DNA of 64,000 nucleotides. It comes from Aspidapion aeneum (lineage: Eukaryota > Arthropoda > Insecta > Coleoptera > Brentidae). Of this stretch, positions 55,580-64,000 are shown in pieces. Below the pieces are notes generated by a model. It had not been told where the DNA came from. It worked only from the letters and a program-made list of their open reading frames with translations, and did not search any database. The position numbers and the translations under genes are program-made. The stretch lies in assembly GCA_963576565.1 (NCBI GenBank), contig OY755045.1:7189477-7253476 (forward strand). Reading direction: 5' to 3'. Position 1 is the stretch's first letter, and the number at the start of each line of letters is the position of its first letter.

Positions 55580-57120
55580 GTTTTTTCAAAAAGTTTGTCC
55601 CTAAATGATTTTTTGTAGTTGGAAATGTATGCACAGCGTATGTGCTTTACTGGCATCAATCAATTAGGTTGCACTGCCGACAAAGTTTCTACATTGGAAG
55701 ATTTTCAATGCGACCGGTCCGACCGTAGATCTACAAACCATGAACAAACGATAAACTAATGATGATTTCATTTGAGTTTTTTTTATTATCTACAATGTAT
55801 TTTGAGCTGTTAAGTTAATCTGAGCTTCGCAATCTGTTTTGGTTAAATTTATGATTCAAATAGCAATTAGGAATATTTTTGTAAATTGAAGTTTTAAATA
55901 TTACAGACTTAATAAAAGTTAAATTAATATTATTTGTAGTTTCTACGAACTAAGTACAGAAAATTATTGTATAAAGCTTTAAGCATAATTGATTGTATGG
56001 TTCTGTAAACTTATTTTAATAAAATAAAACAAATTGAACCATAAAACTAAAAATCTAAAATCTAACTAAAAAAACTAAAAACAAAACAAACTATGCGAAA
56101 ATCCACCACAAAAATAGCTGCTTCATTTTCCCAGTCTTCCAAAATTTGTCGCAATGCATCATGTAACTGTGTCTATGCGTTTTATCTTTGTAAATAATGG
56201 GTTCACAAACTTTTTGAAGGAGTATTCTAAAGGACTTGTTTTAAATGGCATAAGAGAGTCTTTATATTTTTTGTGAATGTTACTGTTTTTCTTGAAATTT
56301 CGCTCTGCAGTTAATACAGCTGGAACTGAAGATCGAAAAAAGCGTGGAATTTTAGTGCCAATTTTTCTGAGAAATGTTGATACTTTTAAATATATTTTGA
56401 CGACTTGTCTAAATTTTTTTTGTTTACTTTCATGGTCAATGTTTACTCTGATAGACAAACAGGCTTGCAACTGCCAACTACAATCTGGGGCAAAAATGAT
56501 TTTCGATGCTATTTTCTGTCTTATTTATAGCAGAAAAATTAAAAAGGATAGCAAAGAGACTCGGGGTATTGCAAGGGCTTTACTTGCAGTCTGCAAATGA
56601 GCTAGGAAAGTCTCAGATCCCTCATGGGTCCATTGTATTTTCTTTTCAGAAAGATGTAGTGACTCGATGCTAGCAGGTTGGCAATGTTATGTATATCTGT
56701 ACAATAACTAAGACGAAATTTTTAATTTAAATTTCTAGTTTCAAGAGACTTGATTAATGATATTTGTGAGCAGGCTTGTTAAAAAAATTGACGAACGACT
56801 AATATTATAATCCGCCGCGTGTGAAAATCAGTGCCACAACAGGGCGGGATTCTGTTTTTTCTTGATATAAATAATTTTCAAAAATTATTACGTACGAAAA
56901 TTAATTATTGAATATCCGGAGATTTTATCTTTTAACTTAAAACAAATTCAAATTTGCAATTTTTTTTATACATATAATTTCCAAAAAAAATTAGATAAAT
57001 AAATCTTTATATAGGGTGTGACATTAAACAGAATCCACCTGAATTTTCTCAAAAACTATTAGAAAATTGGGAAACGCCAAAACATTTTATTTATTTGCAA
57101 GGGAGGCACATTTTGGAGTT
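55580..57120. other. no recognised gene; two opposed short ORFs
   Basis: Overlapping opposed frames at 56159-56470 (minus, 103 residues, basic) and 56277-56600 (plus, 107 residues) match no family I know. An R1-type end (GCTAGGAAAGTCTCAGATCC) occurs at 56601. Confidence 0.4.
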
Positions 57121-57127
57121 TTTGTAG

Positions 57128-57399
57128 CACGCAACCAGCGGCGTAGCGTGCCTGAAGGGGCGGGGGGGGGGCGACAGCTAAAACGGGTGCCAATCAAAAA
57201 TTCTTGCAACCAAAAAAAAAAAGAAAAAAAAGAAAAGGTCATCATGTCTTTAGTTTCCTTTGCCTCCCTCTCAAGTTACCGTTACCGGCCCTGCTACTTA
57301 ATACCGCTTCGGGTACCAATTGCACGCCAGTACCCTCGGGGCGGGGGGAAGGGGGCAACGAACCCCCCGCGCCCCCCACGCTACGCCACTGCGCGCAAC
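57128..57399. mobile_element. GC-rich hAT-type MITE, 256 bp
   Basis: The body 57136-57391 begins CAGCGGCGTAGCGTGCCTG and ends CACGCTACGCCACTG. The flanks CACGCAAC and CGCGCAAC are an 8-bp duplication with one change. The interior is shared with 60534, 10815 and 30593-30790 (GGTCATCATGTCTTTAGT). Confidence 0.85.
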
Positions 57400-57744
57400 C
57401 TTTACATTATGAATAGAAAGTGAGTTTAATGATACCTTGTTATAAAAGTGTCTGGAATATCTTTAAAAATTTTGAAAATCTATATATTAGTTTTTAAGAT
57501 ATTCACCTTCAAATTTCCAATTTCAACATAAACCGATAAAATAAAAATTAAATCAGAAAAATATAAAATTCTAATTTAGTTTTTATTTAATCAGTCCATG
57601 TTAAATTTGAAAATTTGAAGGCAAATATCTTGAAAACTAATCGATAGATTTTTGAAATTTTTACAGAGTTGTAAAGACATTTATTTAAAACAAAGTAGGG
57701 GAAAGATTAATCCTTGACGAAAGTGCGTACTAAAAATATTTTCT

Positions 57745-58731
57745 CGCCTAAGGCGAGAAATTCTAGTAATAAAAAATGAATCTATTAACCATTTTCTTAA
57801 TGAACTTACAGATGATAAAAATACCGACTATTCCCTTTGGAAAGCAACCAAAGATTTTAAAAGACCAATTATCCAAATTCCACCCATACGAAAATCTAAC
57901 AACCAGTGGGCAAGGAGTAACGAAGAAAAAGCAGATATTTTTGCAAGTCATTTAGAAAAAACATTTCAGCCCCACGAAGCATCAGATGAACACTTTCATT
58001 TAAATGAACCCCATCAAATCGAGGACCATATTAAGCTTACATCACCAAAAGAAATATTAACAGAAATCAAAAATATTAATTCGAAAAAAGCCCCAGGGTA
58101 TGATCTTATTAACGGGGTAGTCATAAAACAACTCCCCAGAAAAGCTATCGTAAAACTATGCAACCTAATTAATGCGTCTTTTAGGCTTAGGTACGTACCT
58201 AAACTGTGGAAAGTTGCAGAAGTTATCATGATTCCAAAACCGGGAAAACCACTCCATGACGTGTCATCTTACAGGCCAATATCTTTGCTGCCAATTATAT
58301 CCAAGCTCTATGAAAAATTATTGCTTAAAAGAATAAAACCCATCATAGAAAGACAAGAAATTATTCCATCTCATCAATTTGGTTTTCGAGACAAGCATTC
58401 CACAATAGATCAAGTACACAGAATTACTAATATAATAGAAAAAGCACTAGAAGAGGGAAAAGTTTGTTCTGCAGTTTTTCTAGATGTAGCACAAGCATTT
58501 GACAAAGTGTGGCATGAAGGCCTTAATTTTAAACTAAAAAGGTTTCTGCCAAAACAGTATTCGGATATTTTGGAATCATACATATCTGATAGACATTTTA
58601 GAGTAAAACAGGAAGACTCATACTCAAATTTAAGAGAAATTCAAGCAGGCGTGCCCCAGGGTAGCGTACTAGGCCCTTATCTATACTTATTATTCACTTG
58701 TGATATCCCAAACCAGAAAATTGTCACTTAG
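57745..58731 (+). pseudogene. Jockey-like reverse transcriptase, N-terminal and catalytic part to a frameshift
   Basis: The frame is open from before the ATG at 58228: TDYSLWKATKDFKRP near residue 20, NNQWARSNEEKADIFASHLE, SKKAPGYDLINGVVIKQLP, then IPKPGKPLHDVSSYRPISLL (fingers), HQFGFRDKHSTIDQVHR, VFLDVAQAFDKVWHEGL (motif A, catalytic Asp), and QAGVPQGSVLGPYLYLLFTC (motif B). Just before the FADD box a one-base loss relative to the sister copy near 23437 causes a TAG at 58729. The presumed N-terminal ATG is internal; the true ORF start is lost by truncation. Confidence 0.9.
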
Positions 58732-59416
58732 CAACATTTGCCGACGATACTGGTTTATTGACGGTAGAAAAATCTATTGAAAAATGCATAGAGAAACTTC
58801 AGGATGCAGTCACCCAAATTCACAGTTGGACCACAAAGTGGCGAATAAAATTAAATGAAACCAAATCAATTCATGTTGATTTTACAAACAAAAATATAAA
58901 TCACATACAAATAACAATTAACAACATTCCAGTACCATATTCGAATCAGGCAAAATATCTAGGTATGACACTTGATACCAAATTGCGCTGGAAAGCACAT
59001 GTTAAGAAAAAAAAGAAGAACTTGAGATAAGGTATAGAAAAATGAACTGGCTAATTGGAAGGAAGTCCAATTTAACAATTCATAATAAGTTACTGCTTTA
59101 TAGACAAATACTGAAACCAGTATGGACATATGGTATTCAACTATGGGGTTGTGCTAAAGAGAGTAACATTCTAGTTGTACAGAGATTTCAAAATAAAGTA
59201 TTAAGAAACATTGTGAATGCACCTTGGTACGTTCGAAATAGTGACCTTCATCGAGATCTAAAAATCGAAACTGTAGCAGAGACTATAAAAAAGTACGCAA
59301 AAAGCCATGAAGATAGACTCCATCGGCATGTGAATGTGGAAGCAATTCAGCTTCTAGACAATACTATGCTAGTTCGACGACTAAAAAGAGTGAAGCCGTT
59401 TGAGCTAGTAAACTAA
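58732..59416 (+). pseudogene. Jockey-like reverse transcriptase, YADD-box and C-terminal part
   Basis: It continues in another frame with the FADDTG catalytic box near 58739, KSIEKCIEKLQDAVTQIHSW, WRIKLNETKSIHVDFTNKN, and YLGMTLDTKLRWKAHVKKKK. A second one-base difference in an A-run near 59005-59015 shifts the frame, and the tail resumes at 59042 with MNWLIGRKSNLTIHNKLLLY to a TAA at 59414. Homopolymer slippage is a plausible cause. Confidence 0.9.
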
Positions 59417-59644
59417 GTGAATTACACATAAAACAAAATAATGCTATAAACACAACACAATTGTGAGTTACCGACTAAACAAAGCGGGGAGAACTGTTGA
59501 GTGAACCCTAAGTTTAAATCTGACTTTTCTAGTAAATTAAGTTAAAACAAAATTGCTAATTAGTCTTACTGACTAGATTGTAATAAAAAAAAAACACAGT
59601 GTGTCTGACAAATAAAAAAAATTAAAAAAAAAATATATTTTAAG

Positions 59645-60530
59645 ATAAGCGAAAATGTGTTACCTTGCAAACATAATTGATGTGTTTTGGCATTTTTTAA
59701 TGATTTTTGAGAAAATTGAGGATCCTTTTTAATTTTACACCCTGCATGTGCATTGTAAACCATATACAAGTTATTGTTATTGTAGTTATTGTAACAAAAA
59801 AAAAACTCATTGTTCCTGAATGTAAATCGATTTGTTCGAAAGTTTAGATAATTGTGTGTTTGAATCTTCAGAATTCAATTCTTGAGAATTTAAAATATTG
59901 CTTTTTCAAAAAATAATTTTTTAGAAAAATTTATTTTTTTTAAAAGTATTTTTACAAAAGTATGTTAAGTACGGGACTGTACCAATTAAAAGAAAACAAA
60001 AAAGACAAACGACCTCTCACGGGTCACTCAGATAAAAATAAGAAAAGTCTCTTCTCTCCGATGAATATGTGTAACCACAAATGTAACCATTAATTTAACT
60101 TATTTACAGGGTGTGACAAGTTGAAAACTATATTTTTCTTTTTATGCTTTTTATTAACCTCAACTAAATCGGCAAAAATATGGGGAGTTATTTAAAGCAT
60201 TTATTTATGTCTCTGTCTGGATGGATCACTTGAACAGTTTAATAAATATTTCGATAGTTTCTTTCTGTTGGCTTAACAATTTAATAAAATCAAAAAAAAA
60301 TAAAAATAATAATAAGTATATTTTGATTCTAAACTGGGAGCAAAATACAGAACGAAAAATTATTTAAAAAAATGGCTTGGTCAAGTGAATTTTTTGTTTA
60401 TTACTTTTATCCCTTGTTTAGAACTGTTGTTAACGGTTCTGATCAAAACCTTGCAATTTGCAGTATGGAAAAATTATTAATGGCAATCGCCCATTGCGAT
60501 TATAAATTTTAACAAATTAAAAGCAGCGGC
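59645..60530. other. no recognisable gene
   Basis: AT-rich sequence without named features. Confidence 0.4.
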
Positions 60531-60533
60531 GTA

Positions 60534-60755
60534 GCGTGCCTGTAGGGGCAGGGGGGAGCCGATAGCTAAAAACGGCGCCCATCAAAAATCTTGCGACCAA
60601 AAAAAAAAAAAGGTCACCATGTCTTTAGTTTTCTTTGCCGCCCTCTTAATTGCCGTTATCGGCCCTGCTACTTAATACTAAAGGGGCGCTTCGGGCACCC
60701 ATGGGGCGCCAGTACCCTCGGGGCGGGGGGGGGGGCGACAAACCCCCCGTGACAC
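60534..60755. mobile_element. GC-rich hAT-type MITE, right end decayed
   Basis: It begins CAGCGGCGTAGCGTGCCTGT and follows 57136-57391 through GGGCGCTTCGGGCACCCATG and GCCAGTACCCTCGGGGCGG. The right terminus is altered to GTGACACTG and no target duplication is seen. Confidence 0.75.
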
Positions 60756-60802
60756 TGACCGTGATATTTAGTTTTAAAAATGTATAATCATGTTTTCGGT
60801 GA

Positions 60803-60842
60803 CCCAGCCCAAGGTCCGGGTTCAAGTCCCCGCCGAAGCACA
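60803..60842 (+). other. tRNA-like 3-prime half (B-box), possible SINE remnant
   Basis: AAGGTCCGGGTTCAAGTCCC then CGCCGAAGCA contains GGTTCAAGTCC, a perfect RNA polymerase III B-box, in a T-arm-like setting (four of five stem pairs). No A-box or 5-prime half lies upstream: a MITE end and AT-rich sequence do. Not an intact tRNA. Confidence 0.4.
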
Positions 60843-60887
60843 GAAAACTTTTTTTAAATGTTTTGTTCTTTAAATTCTTTCTTTACT

Positions 60888-60952
60888 CGCGTGCGGTAAA
60901 GTAATTACTTTACACACACATACTGTGCGGCAAAGTTACTTTACCGCACGCG
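60888..60952. repeat. 17-bp perfect inverted repeat with CGCGTGCGGTAAAGTAA stem
   Basis: CGCGTGCGGTAAAGTAA at 60888-60904 pairs perfectly with 60936-60952 around a 31-base loop. GTGCGGTAAAGTAATACTTT recurs at 62077, followed by CCGCAC, and a diverged form at 62001. Confidence 0.85.
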
Positions 60953-60999
60953 CACCATTTAGAAACCTTAGCAACGCTTCAATATTTATTTGCATGTCA

Positions 61000-61990
61000 A
61001 TTCCATTTAATTTGACAAGTTTATTTATAAATTATATTCAATTAAAAAAAAAGGTACTCACAAGTAAAATATTGTACCTAATACATGGATGATTCTACCA
61101 AAAGTGGGCTATATGAATATCATTTTTGGTCATTGCCTTTAAATAACAGTACAGCACAGTAAATAATTTTGTTTTTTTAAATTTATGTAACTAATTAGTT
61201 GTAAGCTAAGAAACATTTATTTTCCCGAATTTTAGGAATTATTGCATAAAAATTCCAGAGGAATGAGTACCAGAGGAATGAGTTTTTTAATGGTTTTCCA
61301 ATTTAAATCAAAATCTATTTAGACTACTTAACTTAAGTTTTATATAAACAAAGTTCCTATACTTATAATTTTAAAACAATCAACAAAAAAATTATACTAT
61401 TGATATCAGTCGAATATTTACTTACCAGAGGGATGATAATTGAAGCGTTCCTTCTTGATTTCTCCGAAAAAAACTAATTTTCTGCCGAAAATAAAAAGAT
61501 CTATAACAAACCAAACTAAAGTTGACATTATCTGTCACAACTTGTCACCCTCATAAGTAAATTAGATATCCAGGGCCGTCTCTTTCTCTAGAAATTAACC
61601 GGTGGTATTCACAAATATTGTGTTATTAAAAATGGAGCACGTTTAAAATTGTAAAATTTTCCGAAGATGTAAATTCGGATTTTCACAAATATGACTGCAA
61701 ACTTAAGTTTTATCAATTTTTTGATAAATAGTTAAGACTTGGTTAAATATTATTTATTAGGATATTTTTTTCAATTTGAGTTTTTAATATTTGGTTTGGG
61801 ACTACACCAGAGGAATGAGGTATTTGCTTTGAAATAAAAAAAGTTATATACTTGCAATTTTTTTTATACATTAAACTCAAATGCTCCATAAAGAAAACAT
61901 TTCGTTTTAAATCTTATAACTAAAACTATGCTTCATTTGCAGTCTGTGTTTGAGAAATATGCATTCCCACTCCACAGCACCATTTTTGTA
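61000..61990. other. no recognised gene; recurring CAGAGGAATGAG word
   Basis: Four near-identical CAGAGG(A/G)(A/-)TGA words appear (61257, 61271, 61424 and 61808). Otherwise unremarkable AT-rich sequence. Confidence 0.5.
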
Positions 61991-62436
61991 GAATCATCTA
62001 TATGCGGAAAGTGTCTTTACCACCCTTGACGGCTTGACCGAACTCCGCTCAACGTCGTTCGGCCAACTGCCGTCGTGTGCGGTAAAGTAATACTTTCCGC
62101 ACTTTTTTTTTGATGTTATCTACCTTGAGAACTATTATAATAACGAATTAAATATTTGTTTATTAAACATTTCCTATCAAAATTATAATAAATAAAAGAC
62201 TTGATAAAAATTGGGACACTCTGTATAAAGGTAAGTATGTGGGACATGCAAACGCATATTGTACAGGCCTTTGAGTTACGTGATACCGTATAGGCATCTA
62301 GAGAAAATTCGCCCTTAGGCCTGAAGAAGCTACGAAATAAAAAGTTAGTCGAGAAGGCGTTGAATTGAATTTTTGGTGGAAGTCAAGTTGTAAAAGTCTT
62401 AAATCCCGGATTCAAGAAATATTTTGTAAAGATTAG

Positions 62437-62820
62437 TCTTGTGACAAGGGCGGATCCAGTGGTGCTTCTCAGGGGGGCATTTTAGGTGACATTCTCTGTT
62501 GGCAAAAAACTGTATACAGTCGAACCTCTTTAACTTGAACCTCTATAACTCGAACCCCTCTATAACTCGAACCTTTGAAGCGGTCCCTGCACTTTTTACA
62601 TGTATTTTAACCTATATAACTCGAGTTTCTATAACTCGAACTCTCCATAACTCGAACTGGTTTGGTTATCCCTTCAGGTTCGACTGTATAATTTTTGAAA
62701 AATTTTGAATTTTTATTAGCAAAAGCCTTACTTTTTACAAATTTTTTGTATAACCAAAAAATTCTCGGGGGGGGGGAGTGCCCCTAGTGCCCCCCCTCTG
62801 GATCCGCCACTGTCTTGTGA
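62437..62820. mobile_element. hAT-type MITE with perfect 8-bp target duplication, containing a pogo-type MITE
   Basis: The body 62445-62812 begins CAAGGGCGGATCCAG and ends CTGGATCCGCCACTG (imperfect inverted ends). TCTTGTGA flanks both sides (62437-62444 and 62813-62820). The minus-strand right half reads WRIQRGGTRGTPPPREFF, a reading common in such G-rich insect elements and not a protein. Confidence 0.85.
62515..62688. mobile_element. pogo-type MITE, 170 bp, nested
   Basis: The body 62517-62686 begins CAGTCGAACCTCTTTAACTT and ends CTTCAGGTTCGACTG. TA flanks both ends. The interior repeats CTATAACTCGAAC five or six times. Confidence 0.85.
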
Positions 62821-62951
62821 GCTTTAATTTACAGGGATAGATATACCGCGACTTCACGCCTTTGTCAGGCCATTTTTGAGTTTTCCACCAATAATAATTA
62901 AAAAAATAAATCCACATATTTTACATTCTGACAGTGTTAAGTTCGAGTTTC

Positions 62952-63146
62952 GTGAAAAAGTGCAATTCTTCTTTAAAATTATTTATTGTCTACGCGTTTC
63001 GAATTAACTGTCAGAATAGTGCCCGGCACAACTATTGCAATAAGTCCCTATTTTCCTGTGTTCCGGTTCCTACGCCTTGATGATGAATGTTTAGTTCGAA
63101 ACGCGTAAACAATAAATAATTTTAAAGAACGATTGGACTTTTTCAC
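62952..63146. repeat. foldback with 52-bp arms, 91-base loop
   Basis: Left arm 62952-63003 begins GTGAAAAAGTGCAATTCTTC. The right arm, 63095-63146, is its reverse complement with about four mismatches. Both arms end at the loop side with CGCGTTTCGAA. Just before the right arm is TTGATGATGAATGTTTAGTT. Confidence 0.85.
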
Positions 63147-63149
63147 TAA

Positions 63150-63845
63150 CCTACCCTATCAGTATTAGCTTCTTCTTGAGGGTAGCTTAGACTTTAATAT
63201 CCAAAAACAAGATGCTGCAAACAAAGAAGCTGCTCCAAAATTTAGCTGTTTACAAACACAGACGTTTTTACAGCATATTGTTTTATTTCTAGAAAAAACT
63301 TTCTGGCATGAAGACAGTAAGAAAACCGTCCGAAAAATCCTATTTGCGTTCCAGGTCGACGTTGTACTGTTATCGGACAGTCAGTTTTTCGTTCCATCAA
63401 GCCACTTAAACTGGTTTCAGACTCCTCTAAAATACAAGAATTGAAGACAGGCGGATTAGAAATGATTGCTTTCACTCTTTTCTTTATCTATGTTTATCAT
63501 ATGTTGCACTGGAAAAATTGTATATACACACATCTCTAGTTTACAGCACCTGAGATAAAAATATACCATAAAATTACATTAAATTTGCATTTGTCTGAGA
63601 AAATTCAAAAAACAGTGAATAACCCAAAAAATTAAAATTTTCACAATACAAATATTTTTAAATTTCCAAAAAAAAAATTGTGCAACATCTGCAGCATCTG
63701 TTGATTTTTTTGCAAGAACCTTTTAATTTTTATTACTACGGGACTACGGAATGTTGTAGGTATACCACATGGAAAAAAGCTATACTAACCATAGGGTAGC
63801 CTGCTTAGAAAAAGAAAAACTAGTTTAGCTGTTGATTGGATAGGA
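63150..63845. other. no recognised gene
   Basis: Short unconvincing ORFs only; may be upstream sequence of the Penelope-like element. Confidence 0.4.
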
Positions 63846-63849
63846 ATAG

Positions 63850-64000
63850 AACAAAGGAGTCTACTTACTCTCTTGCGACAACTGCCCCGCTAAATATGTG
63901 GGACAAACGAGCCGTAGTTTTAAGGTTAGGGTACGTGAACATTTGAACTCTCAGAAGTCCCCAAACGATAAAAGATCCGCTTTTGGCATGCATTTGAGGG
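63850..64000 (+). CDS. Penelope-like retroelement GIY-YIG endonuclease domain (partial, runs off window)
   Basis: After a TAG at 63847 the plus frame is open to the window end: NKGVYLLSCDNCPAKYVGQT, then SRSFKVRVREHLNSQKSP, then DKRSAFGMHLR. GVY and YVG correspond to the GIY and YIG motifs. The Arg in RVREHL matches the conserved catalytic Arg, and the HL near the end fits the family pattern. In Penelope-like elements this domain cuts target DNA and follows the reverse transcriptase, but the RT is not upstream here, so the copy is probably truncated. No start codon is assigned. Bacterial-type single-domain GIY-YIG is unlikely given the surroundings. Confidence 0.8.

Larger units (their letters stand above)
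57730..59640 (+). mobile_element. Jockey-like non-LTR retrotransposon, longest copy, 5-prime truncated
   Basis: The coding frame starts near 57730 in the linker before the RT and continues through the RT to the stop at 59416. A 3-prime UTR of about 190 bp and an A-rich tail (GACAAATAAAAAAAATTAAA) follow. The 3-prime end coincides with that of the 22518 copy. The endonuclease ORF is absent. Confidence 0.85.

Noticed and set aside
56159..56600. Overlapping 103- and 107-codon frames as real genes
   Set aside because: They are opposed over the same bases, AT-rich, and neither matches a family; at most one could be coding and nothing favours either.
60803..60842. Functional tRNA gene
   Set aside because: Only the T-arm and an acceptor-like end are present; no D-arm, anticodon arm or A-box upstream.
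62735..62917. 60-codon minus frame with RIQRGGTRGTPPPREFF
   Set aside because: It is the translation of a G-rich MITE end, a frequent annotation artefact.
1..64000. CRISPR array, bacterial operons, defence or toxin systems
   Set aside because: The tandem arrays lack conserved repeats with unique equal-length spacers and there are no cas-like or bacterial genes. Composition and mobile elements are animal.

Overview
This window looks like a stretch of an AT-rich, transposon-saturated animal genome, most probably an insect. I infer this from the non-LTR retrotransposons (Jockey and RTE-like clades), hAT, Tc1/mariner/IS630-like and pogo-like DNA transposons and MITEs, a Penelope-like GIY-YIG endonuclease, long (AT)n microsatellites, and the absence of bacterial gene organisation. 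I see no intact host protein gene. The best host-gene hint is a possible non-coding first exon ending in a consensus splice donor at 26024 on the minus strand.

Layout. 1-4164: a hAT remnant interrupted by a 3.16 kb terminal-inverted-repeat (TIR) element packed with short tandem arrays. 4355-5335: a purine/pyrimidine inverted-repeat block and a 5-prime truncated non-LTR reverse transcriptase. 6530-8100 and 11820-12470: duplicated unclassified repeats. 8570-15690: fragments of RTE-like elements, an RNase H domain, a hAT end and (AT)n tracts. 16140-19256: repeat families and a hAT MITE. 22225-24243: an RTE-like element split by further insertions, one being a Jockey copy. 24664-25047: a small TIR element made of hairpin-forming repeats. 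27504-30798: a second hAT copy that preserves the empty site of the first, followed by two more TIR elements. 31370-35418: a TIR element and two tandem elements carrying the same non-LTR fragment. 35576-38473: a TIR element with 8-bp target duplication, a long foldback and a short perfect hairpin. 38990-40540: a decayed IS630/mariner-like transposase split by another repeat. 41630-44465: a hAT N-terminal fragment, a hAT MITE and a nested pair of TIR elements. 45335-51880: a pogo-type MITE and three decayed copies of one retrotransposon family. 53274-53645: a MITE with identical 58-bp TIRs. 57128-59640: a hAT MITE and the longest Jockey copy. 60534-64000: GC-rich MITE, hairpins, a nested pogo-in-hAT MITE, a 52-bp-armed foldback, and the start of a Penelope-like GIY-YIG domain running off the window.

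The genes do not form a pathway. They are parasites in several generations of nesting, and several insertions can be ordered because target duplications or empty paralogous sites survive. Nothing here is convincing as a new functional system. The least explained structures are the short tandem arrays with a fixed core and variable remainder, the hairpin-array MITE, the long foldback at 37491-37860, and a recurring CTGANGA...GAAAC motif that resembles part of a hammerhead ribozyme core.
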